Origin: a virus
IMG/VR virus record: IMGVR_UViG_3300045539_000124
Location: 1 to 46,666 of that record
Direction: 5' to 3' (one strand)
Length of the DNA: 46,666 nt
Below the pieces are notes generated by a model. It made no database searches. It worked only from the letters and a program-made list of their open reading frames with translations, and was not told where the DNA came from. Shown one piece after another: positions 34,514-42,567 of this stretch (its first letter is position 1; each line of letters begins with the position of its first letter). A program made the translations under genes and the position numbers.

Positions 34514-34714
34514 TCAATTTTCACCTTTTTGAACAACGTATTCACTATCATCAATATAATCATTTAAAAATAATAAAGCTTTGTAAGCTGATAGGTTATC
34601 ATTATAACAATTTTTATAATAATCTTTATATTTAAAAAGAATATCATCAGGATAATCGAATTCTAAACTTCTTATTCCAATCATTATTAAATAATTTTCA
34701 AAACTACGTATCAT
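34514..34714 (-). CDS. Small hypothetical protein, 66 residues
   Basis: The frame begins MIRSFENYLIMIGIRSLEFD and is acidic with many Tyr residues (YKDYYKNCYNDN). Its ATG overlaps the stop of the upstream 49-residue frame by the sequence ATGA, which suggests translational coupling and supports both genes. No domain is recognised. Confidence 0.5.
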   Translation of the reverse strand: MIRSFENYLIMIGIRSLEFDYPDDILFKYKDYYKNCYNDNLSAYKALLFLNDYIDDSEYVVQKGEN

Positions 34715-34860
34715 TTTTTAATAACATTTAAATTACTTTTTACCTTTTCTTTAATTACTTTTTCTTTTTTAATTGTATAAAATTTTTCCCAATCTTTTAA
34801 TACATTATTTTCATTACAAAATAAATCCTCATCAAACCCAATTTCTAAACTATAATTCAT
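34711..34860 (-). CDS. Small hypothetical protein, 49 residues
   Basis: ATG at 34858-34860 opens a frame ending TGA at 34711-34713. It begins MNYSLEIGFDEDLFCNENN and ends in a Lys/Val-rich helix (KKEKVIKEKVKSNLNVIKK). The start lies within the last codons of the KTSC gene upstream and the stop overlaps the next start, so it belongs to a tightly packed series. Function unknown. Confidence 0.45.
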   Translation of the reverse strand: MNYSLEIGFDEDLFCNENNVLKDWEKFYTIKKEKVIKEKVKSNLNVIKK

Positions 34861-35119
34861 TTTTATTCAGTTTGTTTAAATGTTCAAATATAATTTCTTT
34901 ATTGGATTGAATTTCGCTTCTAAAAAACTTACCTTGTGATTCAGCTGTTTTGAAATGTAAATATAATGATTCATTAACTGGTGTATATGAATATTCACCA
35001 CCTTTACCAAACTTAACAATTAGTTTTTCTTCACTTATACTATACATTGATTTAACTATGTTTGTAGATTCATATACACAAATCTCATAACCATCTATAT
35101 TTTCTTCTGATAAAATCAT
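34850..35119 (-). CDS. KTSC domain protein
   Basis: This 89-residue protein fits the KTSC family: SMYSISEEKLIVKFGKGGEY followed by SYTPVNESLYLHFKTAESQGKFF is the usual sequence of a beta-strand pair, a YxY-type motif and a helix ending in a G(K/x)FF turn. KTSC domains are common in phage and are often linked to nucleic-acid enzymes, but the biochemical role is not established. It is the second gene of a minus-strand series after the ClpP-like gene, from which it is separated by 5 bases. Confidence 0.68.
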   Translation of the reverse strand: MILSEENIDGYEICVYESTNIVKSMYSISEEKLIVKFGKGGEYSYTPVNESLYLHFKTAESQGKFFRSEIQSNKEIIFEHLNKLNKNEL

Positions 35120-35124
35120 TTTTA

Positions 35125-35751
35125 TTATTTGTTAAATTTAATTTCTACATTTACATTTATATCAAATGAAGGTGTTCCGATTTTATCTGCTATACCATAT
35201 TTAATACATTCTTCTGCTGTTAAAAATAAATTTTGTGATTTATTTTTTTCAAACATTTCTTTCCAAAAACCTTTTGGTTTTTCTGTATTATTATCTAATA
35301 GTTCAAATATAATATTATTTAATCTATCAGCTTCATTAATATCATTTTTTAAATTTTCAATTGAACCAATAGCCATATTAGATACTGAATGAATCATTAC
35401 AGTCGTATTTGGTTGTACATATCGATAACCTTTTGTACCTGATGAACAAAATATAGCACCACAACTCATTTGTTTACCTGTACCTATTGTACATATAATT
35501 TTATCGTTATTATTTTTTATAGTATCTAACATAGATAATAAACTATAAACTTCACCTCCAAATGAATCAACATATATTGGTATAATATTTTGTTTTTTAT
35601 TTAAAATATTATAATAATTTTCACGAAAATCTTTACTACTATTTTCGTTAAAATTATTAACTAAAATAAATTCTGGTACATATTCAGATTTAAATAAATC
35701 TTTACCTTCTTTATAATTAATCTCTTCTGTTATATTATATTTAATATTCAT
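35125..35751 (-). CDS. ClpP-like serine protease
   Basis: The 208-residue protein has the ClpP/SppA crotonase-type fold markers: IYVDSFGGEVYSLLSMLDTI (about 59-78, the oxyanion-strand region with its Gly-Gly), the nucleophile region GKQMSCGAIFCSSGTKGYRY with Ser96, and His121 in TTVMIHSV. The third catalytic residue is less certain. In many phages ClpP-like proteases mature the capsid, but this phage has its own gp21-type protease. The enzyme may therefore serve another job, such as degrading host proteins. No ClpX-type ATPase is in the window. Confidence 0.85.
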   Translation of the reverse strand: MNIKYNITEEINYKEGKDLFKSEYVPEFILVNNFNENSSKDFRENYYNILNKKQNIIPIYVDSFGGEVYSLLSMLDTIKNNNDKIICTIGTGKQMSCGAIFCSSGTKGYRYVQPNTTVMIHSVSNMAIGSIENLKNDINEADRLNNIIFELLDNNTEKPKGFWKEMFEKNKSQNLFLTAEECIKYGIADKIGTPSFDINVNVEIKFNK

Positions 35752-35764
35752 TAAATGTTTTTGT

Positions 35765-36106
35765 TTAAGGTTTTATAATATTTGTTCTAGTAATATATCT
35801 ATTATTGTCTTCATCTATTTTTTGTTGTTTTTCAACTAATTTATTATATAATAGTTCTGCATCTGAAATATTTTCAAATCCTATAATTCTACTATTGTTA
35901 TTATGTTTTATAACAATACATTTATATTCACCATAAAACATATTATTTATTGGATAGCGGTCTAAATCACCATTTGAATATTTATAATATTCAAATATAG
36001 AGTAAATATTTTTATTATCCGTAAATATAATTTCTTCTATGGTGTAGAATTTTTTTATTAGAAAAAATTTCACTTGTATTTTTTTCTTTTTAAATAAGTT
36101 AAACAT
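35765..36106 (-). CDS. Hypothetical protein, 113 residues
   Basis: The frame starts MFNLFKKKKIQVKFFLIKKF and is rich in Lys, Ile, Tyr and Asn. It has no obvious domain and no membrane segment of sufficient length. It lies 13 bases upstream of the ClpP-like gene on the same strand. The stretch GFENISDAELLYNKLVEKQQKIDE near the C-terminus is probably helical. Function unknown. Confidence 0.55.
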   Translation of the reverse strand: MFNLFKKKKIQVKFFLIKKFYTIEEIIFTDNKNIYSIFEYYKYSNGDLDRYPINNMFYGEYKCIVIKHNNNSRIIGFENISDAELLYNKLVEKQQKIDEDNNRYITRTNIIKP

Positions 36107-36180
36107 ATATATCTTTTTATTTTGTTAATAAACAAAAGTAATATTATATTTTTACATATCCAAACTTTTTAAAATAAATA

Positions 36181-36265
36181 AAAAAAAAACCACACCGAGG
36201 AGCGATTTCGATGTGGCAACATATTGCCGTAACAGCAATTCGGTCCTAAGTCCGTATCAGTTGAT
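36181..36265 (-). ncRNA. GC-rich structured RNA candidate ending in a terminator
   Basis: This 85-base stretch is far richer in G and C than its surroundings and has no open frame. On the minus strand, CAAC/GTTG (36260-36263 with 36217-36220) closes a three-way junction holding the hairpins CGG/CCG (36241-36254) and ATTGC/GCAAT (36223-36239). Next comes the hairpin CCACA-T-CGA/TCG-G-TGTGG (36190-36216) with a run of nine T, a canonical intrinsic terminator. It begins 10 bases after the stop of the metallopeptidase gene. A small RNA or a structured 3' end are both possible. No tRNA fold could be made. Confidence 0.55.
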
Positions 36266-36273
36266 TGTAAATT

Positions 36274-36681
36274 TTATATTTTATATATCCATTTACAATC
36301 AAATTTCTTAGTAAATAATTTACACATAATACCTGCAATAGTATTTGCTCTATATTCAGGGATTGAATAAATTGTATCATATTTACTCCAATCTATATTT
36401 TCATTTTCATTATCATATAAATGTACCATTTCATGGAATATACTTCTAATTATATCCATAATTATTCTACCATTAACTCTTGTATATATATCATTATTTA
36501 TTGGATTATAACAAGCTAATGTCATTTCAAAATCTAGTTCATCATTACTATCAGTTAAGAATACTTTAAAGTCAGATTTGATTTTTAAATAATTAACCCC
36601 AAATGATATTGCACAATCAATTATTTCTTCTTTTTGTTTATTAAAATCATTTAATAATGGGGATACTGTTATTGAATACAT
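36274..36681 (-). CDS. HExxH zinc metallopeptidase-like protein
   Basis: The 135-residue protein carries FHEMVHLYDNENENIDWSKY with an HExxH zinc motif (about 83-87). The helix that carries it (MDIIRSIFHEMVHLYDNE) and a downstream acidic/aromatic stretch resemble SprT-type and other small phage metallopeptidases. A YNPINNDIYTRVNG strand region precedes it. It is too short to be a full SprT protein with a zinc ribbon. It is followed closely by the GC-rich structured RNA candidate. Its gene starts 2 bases after the membrane-protein gene. Confidence 0.62.
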   Translation of the reverse strand: MYSITVSPLLNDFNKQKEEIIDCAISFGVNYLKIKSDFKVFLTDSNDELDFEMTLACYNPINNDIYTRVNGRIIMDIIRSIFHEMVHLYDNENENIDWSKYDTIYSIPEYRANTIAGIMCKLFTKKFDCKWIYKI

Positions 36682-36683
36682 AT

Positions 36684-37004
36684 TTATAATAATTTAGCTT
36701 TTAAATTTAAGTATAATGAAGTTATAACTGAAAAACCTATATAAGGAATAAAATATATAACTTTAACATTTATCATAAAAAAATAAATAACAAAAATAAA
36801 TAATGATACCCAAAAGTTTAAACATATATTGCAACCACCTAATATTTTAAATAACCATTTATATCTTGGTTCTATATATGTTAATAAAAATAAGTAATAT
36901 TTTTCAAATATATTACCTTCACCAAAACAAAAGTCAATAAAATAACTAATAAATGCTGAACACATACCTAACATACAAAATATAATTAATATTTCTAATA
37001 TCAT
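36684..37004 (-). CDS. Membrane protein with CxxC motif, 106 residues
   Basis: Three hydrophobic segments are visible: LEILIIFCMLGMCSAFISYF, a central FWVSLFIFVIYFFMI and VIYFIPYIGFSVITSLYL. A short loop GGCNICLNFW lies between the first two, with a CxxC pair. Phage membrane proteins of this layout with a Cys-containing loop occur in several large phages, but their role is unknown. Its start codon overlaps the stop of the 25-residue frame upstream. Confidence 0.6.
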   Translation of the reverse strand: MILEILIIFCMLGMCSAFISYFIDFCFGEGNIFEKYYLFLLTYIEPRYKWLFKILGGCNICLNFWVSLFIFVIYFFMINVKVIYFIPYIGFSVITSLYLNLKAKLL

Positions 37005-37078
37005 CTTCTTATTTTAACAACCCTAGGTTTATTAGTTGAACAACCGCATTTCTTTCTATTTTTCATGTAGTTATACAT
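37001..37078 (-). CDS. Tiny basic protein, 25 residues
   Basis: ATG at 37076-37078 opens a 25-codon frame, MYNYMKNRKKCGCSTNKPRV and five more residues, ending TGA at 37001-37003. The stop overlaps the ATG of the membrane protein gene (ATGA). An ACTATTTA motif ends 8 bases before its ATG on this strand. A second in-frame ATG would give 21 residues. The context supports expression, but a leader peptide or a chance frame remain possible. Confidence 0.35.
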   Translation of the reverse strand: MYNYMKNRKKCGCSTNKPRVVKIRR

Positions 37079-37086
37079 TATAATAG

Positions 37087-37123
37087 TAAATAGTAATTAT
37101 TTTTATATAATATTTACTATTTA
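37087..37123. promoter_or_regulatory. Divergent ACTATTTA motifs
   Basis: A minus-strand copy at 37087-37094 faces the small basic/membrane protein genes, and a plus-strand copy at 37116-37123 ends 14 bases before the ATG at 37138. Confidence 0.6.
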
Positions 37124-37137
37124 ATAATAAAAATAAT

Positions 37138-37914
37138 ATGGAACTTAATTTCGGAATTTTAAAAGAAAACATTAATACATTATTATTAACAGAGAATTTT
37201 GATAATACAAATTCTTATAAAAGTTATCTTGATTTATTAAAATCATCTAATATTCTTAAAAATGAATTTTTTATTTATAATACATTAGAAAATACTAATT
37301 TTAATAATAAAGAAATTGCTATCGTTTATTTAAATAAATTGTTAGACCCTTTTAAAGTTTATACATATAATGAAGTTTGTGAAGAAAATAAAAAATTAGC
37401 AAATGTAGTTACAAATGTTACACCGATTACTGATGAAAGTAAAAAAATATTTTTTGAAGCTATTAATAATTTAATATTAGCATCAACACAAGATGGTATA
37501 TATAAAATTAAAGATTTTGAAAAAAGTATGGAAGTTGTTTTAACAAAAATAACTCAACCAGAAGTTTTAGAAAGTGAAATTAATGATGAAACTGATATTG
37601 ATATGGGTTATATTAAATCAGATGAATTATATGAAACTTCACTAAAAATTTATGAAGAAACATTTTTCGAATCTTTAAATGTAAAACAAAAAGAAATTAT
37701 TTCTGAAATATTTTCAAAAGATGAAAATGAATATAATCTTATTTTTGAAGAAGTTAAAAAACATGTTATTAATTCTTTAACTGATGATATTGAAAATGAT
37801 GAAGAAACTATTAATGAATGTATTGTTAAAATAACTAGAACAAAATATAATCCAGGTAATTTTTATAATGATATTACAGATTTCTTAGGATTAATCGGTG
37901 ATGATAATGAATAA
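37138..37914 (+). CDS. Hypothetical acidic protein of head-assembly block, 258 residues
   Basis: The protein starts MELNFGILKENINTLLLTEN and is acidic and mostly helical, with many Glu, Asn and Ile residues and a DEETINECIVKITRTKY segment at the end. A Leu-Thr-Glu site (LLLTENFDN) near residue 16-19 fits the gp21 cleavage pattern. It opens the block that continues with a second small protein, the prohead protease and the scaffold, where T4 encodes small core proteins (gp67, gp68). A prohead-core role is inferred from this position; no homologue is recognised. Confidence 0.6.
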   Translation: MELNFGILKENINTLLLTENFDNTNSYKSYLDLLKSSNILKNEFFIYNTLENTNFNNKEIAIVYLNKLLDPFKVYTYNEVCEENKKLANVVTNVTPITDESKKIFFEAINNLILASTQDGIYKIKDFEKSMEVVLTKITQPEVLESEINDETDIDMGYIKSDELYETSLKIYEETFFESLNVKQKEIISEIFSKDENEYNLIFEEVKKHVINSLTDDIENDEETINECIVKITRTKYNPGNFYNDITDFLGLIGDDNE

Positions 37915-37919
37915 TTAAT

Positions 37920-37973
37920 CTGAAAAGTCACGAAATAATGGAGGGAGAGTAATATTTTTCTTTATTATTTCAG
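37920..37973 (+). promoter_or_regulatory. Leader stem-loop with G-rich loop
   Basis: CTGAAA (37920-37925) pairs with TTTCAG (37968-37973), and GAAATAAT (37932-37939) with ATTATTTC (37964-37971), as alternative stems sharing bases. The loop includes GGAGGGAG, rare in this AT-rich genome and too far (over 50 bases) from the ATG at 37999 to act as an ordinary ribosome site. It is not a terminator (no T run after it). Confidence 0.3.
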
Positions 37974-37998
37974 GAAAAATATAAAAAATATAATTAAT

Positions 37999-38409
37999 AT
38001 GAAAATTTTAACAGAATCAAAAATTAAAACATTTAATTTATTAATAGAATCATTCATTAATAATGATTTATATTCAGAAATAAAAGATGCACCTAAAAGT
38101 GATAAAATTATTATGATTAATAAATATATTGATGATAAAGGTGAACATATAACTACCGATGAATTAGGTGATTTAATAGGTGCATTCTTAGAAGATAACC
38201 CTAATAAAGGTACATATGAAGATATTACACAATTTATTGAAAAAGTAATTAGCTATAAAGGTAAAAAATTAACAGTTAAAGAAATTCAATATCTTTTAAT
38301 GAAAACACCTTATGAAGATAGATTAAGATTAATTGATTTAATTACAAAATTAAAAAATAATATATTATCTCAGCCTGAACAAAATGTTCTTGATTATTAT
38401 AAAAAGTAA
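37999..38409 (+). CDS. Small head-assembly-block protein, 136 residues
   Basis: The protein begins MKILTESKIKTFNLLIESFI, giving two possible gp21-type sites (ILTE, LIES) within the first 20 residues. The rest is helical and charged, with DRLRLIDLITKLKNNILSQP near the end. It lies 41 bases before the prohead protease gene on the same strand. A prohead core component (analogous to T4 gp67/gp68) is likely from location and composition only. Confidence 0.58.
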   Translation: MKILTESKIKTFNLLIESFINNDLYSEIKDAPKSDKIIMINKYIDDKGEHITTDELGDLIGAFLEDNPNKGTYEDITQFIEKVISYKGKKLTVKEIQYLLMKTPYEDRLRLIDLITKLKNNILSQPEQNVLDYYKK

Positions 38410-38426
38410 TAAATAATTATTTTTAA

Positions 38427-38434
38427 ACTATTTA
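38427..38434 (+). promoter_or_regulatory. ACTATTTA promoter-like motif before prohead protease
   Basis: AAACTATTTACTTTC ends 16 bases before the ATG of the protease gene. Confidence 0.5.
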
Positions 38435-38450
38435 CTTTCAAACAATAAAA

Positions 38451-39128
38451 ATGAAATTACTAGAAGCAAAAGAGGTTGGACATGGTATATTAATTGAACA
38501 TGATGGTAATACTAATAGAGTATTAGATTCAAATACAATTAATGAGAATGTACATTTAGTAAGAGATAAAAATAGATTATATATAGAATGTATTCTCCAA
38601 AAAGCTAATACAAAAAATAGAAATGGTAGAATTTATCCTAGACAAATTTTAGAACAAGAATTAGCAAAATATATTAATTTAATTAAAGAAAGAAATAGTT
38701 ATGGTGAAGCTGACCACCCTGAAACACCTGTAATCTCTTTAAGAAAAGAAGCATTATCACATTTAGTTACAGAAGTTTGGTGGGTTGGTGATACTTTATG
38801 GGGTGTAATTGAAATTTTAACAAGTGAAAAATATGAAGCTGATGGTTCTGTTTTTACAGCAGGTGATTTTATTGCCAATCTTTTAAAGAAAGGGTGTAAA
38901 CTAGGTATTTCTTCAAGAGGTTTAGGTTCAGTTAAAAAACAAGGTGATACACTTATTGTACAAAATGATTTTGAATTAGTTGGTTGGGATATTGTTAGTT
39001 CACCATCTACACCAGATGCTTATTTGTTTAGAGAAGTTAAAGGTGAAAATGTTAAAGATATGAATGAAAATACAATTATTAATACAAATAAAAAAACAAA
39101 TAAACTAACTAATTATTTAAAAAAATAA
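38451..39128 (+). CDS. Prohead core protease (T4 gp21-like)
   Basis: The 225-residue protein is the serine protease that matures the capsid after assembly. Conserved features are KNRNGRIYPRQILEQEL (about 55-71), SYGEADHPETP with His89, GISSRGLGSVKKQGD with the Ser in SSRG (about 154-157), and the C-terminal FELVGWDIVSSPSTPDAYL. Length matches T4 gp21 (212). Its own N-terminal part and tail contain INE and MNE sites, so self-cleavage is plausible. It precedes the scaffold and major capsid protein in the T4 order. Confidence 0.95.
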   Translation: MKLLEAKEVGHGILIEHDGNTNRVLDSNTINENVHLVRDKNRLYIECILQKANTKNRNGRIYPRQILEQELAKYINLIKERNSYGEADHPETPVISLRKEALSHLVTEVWWVGDTLWGVIEILTSEKYEADGSVFTAGDFIANLLKKGCKLGISSRGLGSVKKQGDTLIVQNDFELVGWDIVSSPSTPDAYLFREVKGENVKDMNENTIINTNKKTNKLTNYLKK

Positions 39129-39166
39129 ATATTTTATAAAAAATATTTGGTTTTTAAATATTTTTT

Positions 39167-39174
39167 ACTATTTA
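39167..39174 (+). promoter_or_regulatory. ACTATTTA promoter-like motif before scaffold gene
   Basis: TTACTATTTAATTTAA ends 20 bases before the scaffold ATG at 39195 and lies in the gap after the protease gene. Confidence 0.5.
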
Positions 39175-39194
39175 ATTTAAAATTACATATAAAT

Positions 39195-40763
39195 ATGTCT
39201 GATATTCTAAAAAAAGCTGTTAATGAAATTGAAAACATCAAAAAAGGTGTTAAAAAACAATTAGCAAAAGAAATTATTGCAGAAAATAAAAAAGAAATAG
39301 ATAGTAAAATTTCTAAATTATTAGAAAATGATATTGATGCTACTGAAACACCTATTGAAAATACAGATGAAAAAGAATTTAATGTTGATTTTATTGACAC
39401 TATTTTAGATGATATTGATATTGAAAGTATTTTAACAGATACAGAAGGTGATGATGAAATTATTGATACTACCGATGTTGTAGAACCAATTGAAGATAAA
39501 CTAACAGATGAAATTAAATTAGATGAAGAAATGGCTGATGAAGTTATTGATGCACAAAATAAAAAAGAACCAATGTCTGATGATGTAATTCTAGCTAAAA
39601 TTAAAGAATTAGTTAATAGTGCTGAAATTGAAACAGAAGATGATTCTATTGAAGTTCCAGAAATGGAAGATGATGAACTAGAATCTTTAATTAAAGAAAT
39701 GGTAGCTGAAATGGAAATGGAAGAACCAATTATCTCACCTATCGCTGAAAATGGTGATGAAGAATTAGAATTTTCTGATGAAGATGAAACTAGTGAAGAT
39801 GATGAATTAGAAATTCCAGATATGGAAGATGAAGAATTAGAATCATTAATTAAAGAAATGGTAGCTGATGAATCAATGGAAGATATGTCATTAACTGATG
39901 AAGAAATGGATGAAGCTATTAGAACATTAGAAGAAGAATTAGTTGTTGATGAAGATGATGAATATAAAGTTGTAGATAAAGAGTTTAATGATGAAGTTGA
40001 AACAGAAGAACCAGTTGCAATTGATAGTAGAAAAGCATCTGTATTCACTGAATATTTATTAAATCACGAATCAGAAGAATTTATTAATAGTAATGGTGAA
40101 ATTGATAGTAATAAATTAATTGATTCTGTTTTAGATAGAATGAAATTAGATGATAACGTTGATATTGAACCTTTATATGATATCGTTCAAAAAGTTATTT
40201 CAAAATTTGAAGAAGAAGCTAATAGAGATGATGAAGATTTAGATGAAAATAGAAATCATCAAAGTCCAAGTACTAGTACTTCTAATGACCATATTCCAAG
40301 TGATTATTATAAATCTGTTAATGAAGATTTTAAAACATTAAAATCATTAGTTAGCACATTAATCAATGAAAATAAAGAATTAAAAAATATTAATGTAGAA
40401 AGCGGAAAAAGACTTGATGAAATCAAGAATAAATTGTATGAGGCTACTATTGCAAGCCGTAAGACTGCTTCTGTTAATGAGTTGTTTTTGAATCACAATA
40501 ATCTTAATAGTAAAGATAAACAAAGGATTCTTGAAAACTTCATAAAATTAGATACTGTTAAAGATATTAAAAATACCTTTGATAATCTAAATGAAGAATT
40601 TTCAAAAAAATCAATTGTGAACGAATCTATTAGTGATAAAATTACAACAACAACAATGCTTTCAACACCAAGTGAATTAAAAACTCCTATGTTGAATGAA
40701 TCAACTAAACTTACTGGTCTTAATAGAATGTTAGAGTTGTCTGGTTTATTACCAAAACAATAA
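39195..40763 (+). CDS. Prohead scaffold/core protein (T4 gp22-like)
   Basis: Starting at ATG 39195 (MSDILKKAVNEIENIKKG) the product has 522 residues; a longer in-frame start at 39147 reads through the promoter-like motif and is unlikely. The first 300 residues are extremely acidic, with tandem modules around EIPDMEDEELESLIKEMVA (two copies at about 150-230). The C-terminal third is a helical region with several cleavable sites (SVNEL, ILENF, LNEEF, VNESI, MLNES). Size, charge and position between gp21-like protease and gp23-like capsid protein match the major scaffold, which is degraded during maturation. The extra length over T4 gp22 (269) comes from the acidic modules. Confidence 0.82.
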   Translation: MSDILKKAVNEIENIKKGVKKQLAKEIIAENKKEIDSKISKLLENDIDATETPIENTDEKEFNVDFIDTILDDIDIESILTDTEGDDEIIDTTDVVEPIEDKLTDEIKLDEEMADEVIDAQNKKEPMSDDVILAKIKELVNSAEIETEDDSIEVPEMEDDELESLIKEMVAEMEMEEPIISPIAENGDEELEFSDEDETSEDDELEIPDMEDEELESLIKEMVADESMEDMSLTDEEMDEAIRTLEEELVVDEDDEYKVVDKEFNDEVETEEPVAIDSRKASVFTEYLLNHESEEFINSNGEIDSNKLIDSVLDRMKLDDNVDIEPLYDIVQKVISKFEEEANRDDEDLDENRNHQSPSTSTSNDHIPSDYYKSVNEDFKTLKSLVSTLINENKELKNINVESGKRLDEIKNKLYEATIASRKTASVNELFLNHNNLNSKDKQRILENFIKLDTVKDIKNTFDNLNEEFSKKSIVNESISDKITTTTMLSTPSELKTPMLNESTKLTGLNRMLELSGLLPKQ

Positions 40764-40807
40764 TATTCATTTTTACCAAAATAAAAAAAAAATAATAAAT
40801 TTAAATT

Positions 40808-42508
40808 ATGTCTTTTACAAGAGAATTATTATCTGGTGGTAACGTAGGTAACATCGGATTAAAACAATTATCAGAACAACGTGAAGTTATCTCAAACAGA
40901 TGGGATTCATTAGGTCTTCTTGAAGGTCTTAAAGGTTATGATAAAGAAAATATGGCTGTGTTACTTGAAAACCAAGCTTCATATTTGATTAATGAAAATA
41001 CAAGTTCTGATTCAAGTGGTTCATTTGAAACAGTAGCTTTCCCAGTAATTAGAAGAATTTTCTCTAAATTACTTGCAAATGAATTAGTTTCTGTACAAGC
41101 TTTGTCTTTACCAGTTGGACGTATTTATTTCTACAACCCTAAAATTTCTCAAAGAGTAAACAATGCTCATACATCTATTGATGGTGCATTCTCTAACTCT
41201 GCTAGTAACTATTCATTAGATGCTGACGGTAGACGTGTTTCTAAAACAGGTGGAACTACTTTTGAATCTTATTCTTTATATGATGGTTTCTATGCAACTG
41301 AAAATAACGAATATGGTGATGCTTTATTCGATAGAACTTCTGGTAAAATCTTTGTTAAAAATGTAACTCTTTCTGGTGCTACATTTACTAACGGTACTAC
41401 TAAACAATATACTGTATTCTTAACAGGTTTCTCAACTACAAATGCTGGTAAATTAGTTGGTCCAGTTGGTGTTCCTCTTGATACAGAAGAATTCTTATCT
41501 TCTCTTAAAGTAACTTCTAACGTAGCATTCGTAGGTTCTTCTACTTCTGCATATGATGTTGCTGCTGGTAAAGAAATTACATTCAATGTTGCTGCACAAT
41601 CTTATGCAAAAGGTATTGTTGATTCAACTGGTAAATTAAAATTAGTTCTTGATTTAACTTATCCAGGTGCTGCTGATGGTTCTTATATCGCTCTTTCTGG
41701 TGCTACTACTGGTACTCCTGTATTTACTGCTTCTTACTCTGTTTACTCAGATACTGAGGATGATTCAGAAATGGCTGAGGTTTCTTTCGACCTTGAACAC
41801 ACAACTGTTGATGTTGGAATGCCTAAAAAGTTGAGAGCAACTTTCACTCCTGAAATCGCACAAGATGCTGCTGCTTTCCATTCTTTTAACGTGGAAGCCG
41901 AGTTGGTTTCTTTGATGTCTGAAACGGTTGGACATGAAATTGATAGAACAATTCTTAAAGATTTAAGAGCTGGTGCTGCTTGGATTGCTAGATGGGATTA
42001 CAATGGTTTCGCTAAGAGAACAGGTATTACTCGTCAAGATTATAACCAAGAATTGTTGATTAAAATTAACCAAGTTTCTGCTCAAATTCAAAAATCTACT
42101 TTAAGAGGTGGTGCTACTTGGATTGTTGTTTCTTCTGAAATTGGTGCAATTTTCAACGCTCTTGAATACTTCCACGTAACTGATGCTGACCCAGAATCAT
42201 TGAAATACTCAATGGGTATTGAAAAAATTGGTTCATTACAAAATAGATACTCTGTATTTGTTGATATGTATGCACCAGCTAACACAATCCTTTTAGGTCA
42301 CAAAGGTGATGGTATCTTCAACACTGGTTATATCTATGCTCCGTACACACCAATTATGATGTTACCTGCAATGAGAGACCCTAAAACTGGTAAATCTGTA
42401 CATATCTTAATGTCAAGATTTGCAACTAAAATGATTAACAACAAATTCTATGGTAAAATCATAGTTGATGGTGTTGTTACTTTTGGTAACGGTTCTGATT
42501 TCAGATAG
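40808..42508 (+). CDS. Major capsid protein (T4 gp23-like)
   Basis: The 566-residue precursor forms the head lattice. The N-terminal pro-region (1-63) ends at SYLINE-NTSSD, a Leu/Ile-x-Glu site at nearly the same residue as the T4 gp23 cut (65), leaving a mature protein of about 503 residues. The sequence FETVAFPVIRRIFSKLLANE directly after it is the conserved HK97-fold start. The C-terminal half contains further gp23 hallmarks: HSFNVEAELVSLMSETVGHE, DRTILKDLRAGA, YSVFVDMYAPANTILLGHKG and RFATKMINNKFYGKI. Codon use favours C and G more than in neighbours, as expected for a highly expressed gene. Confidence 0.96.
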   Translation: MSFTRELLSGGNVGNIGLKQLSEQREVISNRWDSLGLLEGLKGYDKENMAVLLENQASYLINENTSSDSSGSFETVAFPVIRRIFSKLLANELVSVQALSLPVGRIYFYNPKISQRVNNAHTSIDGAFSNSASNYSLDADGRRVSKTGGTTFESYSLYDGFYATENNEYGDALFDRTSGKIFVKNVTLSGATFTNGTTKQYTVFLTGFSTTNAGKLVGPVGVPLDTEEFLSSLKVTSNVAFVGSSTSAYDVAAGKEITFNVAAQSYAKGIVDSTGKLKLVLDLTYPGAADGSYIALSGATTGTPVFTASYSVYSDTEDDSEMAEVSFDLEHTTVDVGMPKKLRATFTPEIAQDAAAFHSFNVEAELVSLMSETVGHEIDRTILKDLRAGAAWIARWDYNGFAKRTGITRQDYNQELLIKINQVSAQIQKSTLRGGATWIVVSSEIGAIFNALEYFHVTDADPESLKYSMGIEKIGSLQNRYSVFVDMYAPANTILLGHKGDGIFNTGYIYAPYTPIMMLPAMRDPKTGKSVHILMSRFATKMINNKFYGKIIVDGVVTFGNGSDFR

Positions 42509-42530
42509 TTTTAAAACGTTTGAATAATTA

Positions 42531-42562
42531 AAAAGACTAGTAGAAATACTAGTCTTTTTTTT
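42531..42562. terminator. Strong bidirectional terminator after major capsid protein
   Basis: AAAAGACTAGTA (42531-42542) pairs with TACTAGTCTTTT (42547-42558) around the loop GAAA, followed by a long T run. It lies between the convergent capsid and endonuclease genes. Confidence 0.88.
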
Positions 42563-42567
42563 TTTTG

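Noticed and set aside
36190-36263. tRNA in the GC-rich segment
   Set aside because: No seven-base acceptor stem, T-arm sequence or anticodon arm could be formed on either strand.
36217-36263. Hammerhead ribozyme
   Set aside because: The minus strand has CTGATAC and GAA around two hairpins, which recalls the hammerhead layout, but the invariant CUGANGA and GAAA core is not complete.
39134-40048. 304-codon minus-strand open frame, very rich in Ser
   Set aside because: It is the antisense shadow of the acidic scaffold gene. Asp and Glu codons (GAT, GAA) read as Ile and Phe or Ser/Asn-like strings on the other strand. It has no promoter-like motif, and the plus-strand gene is strongly supported by its T4 order.
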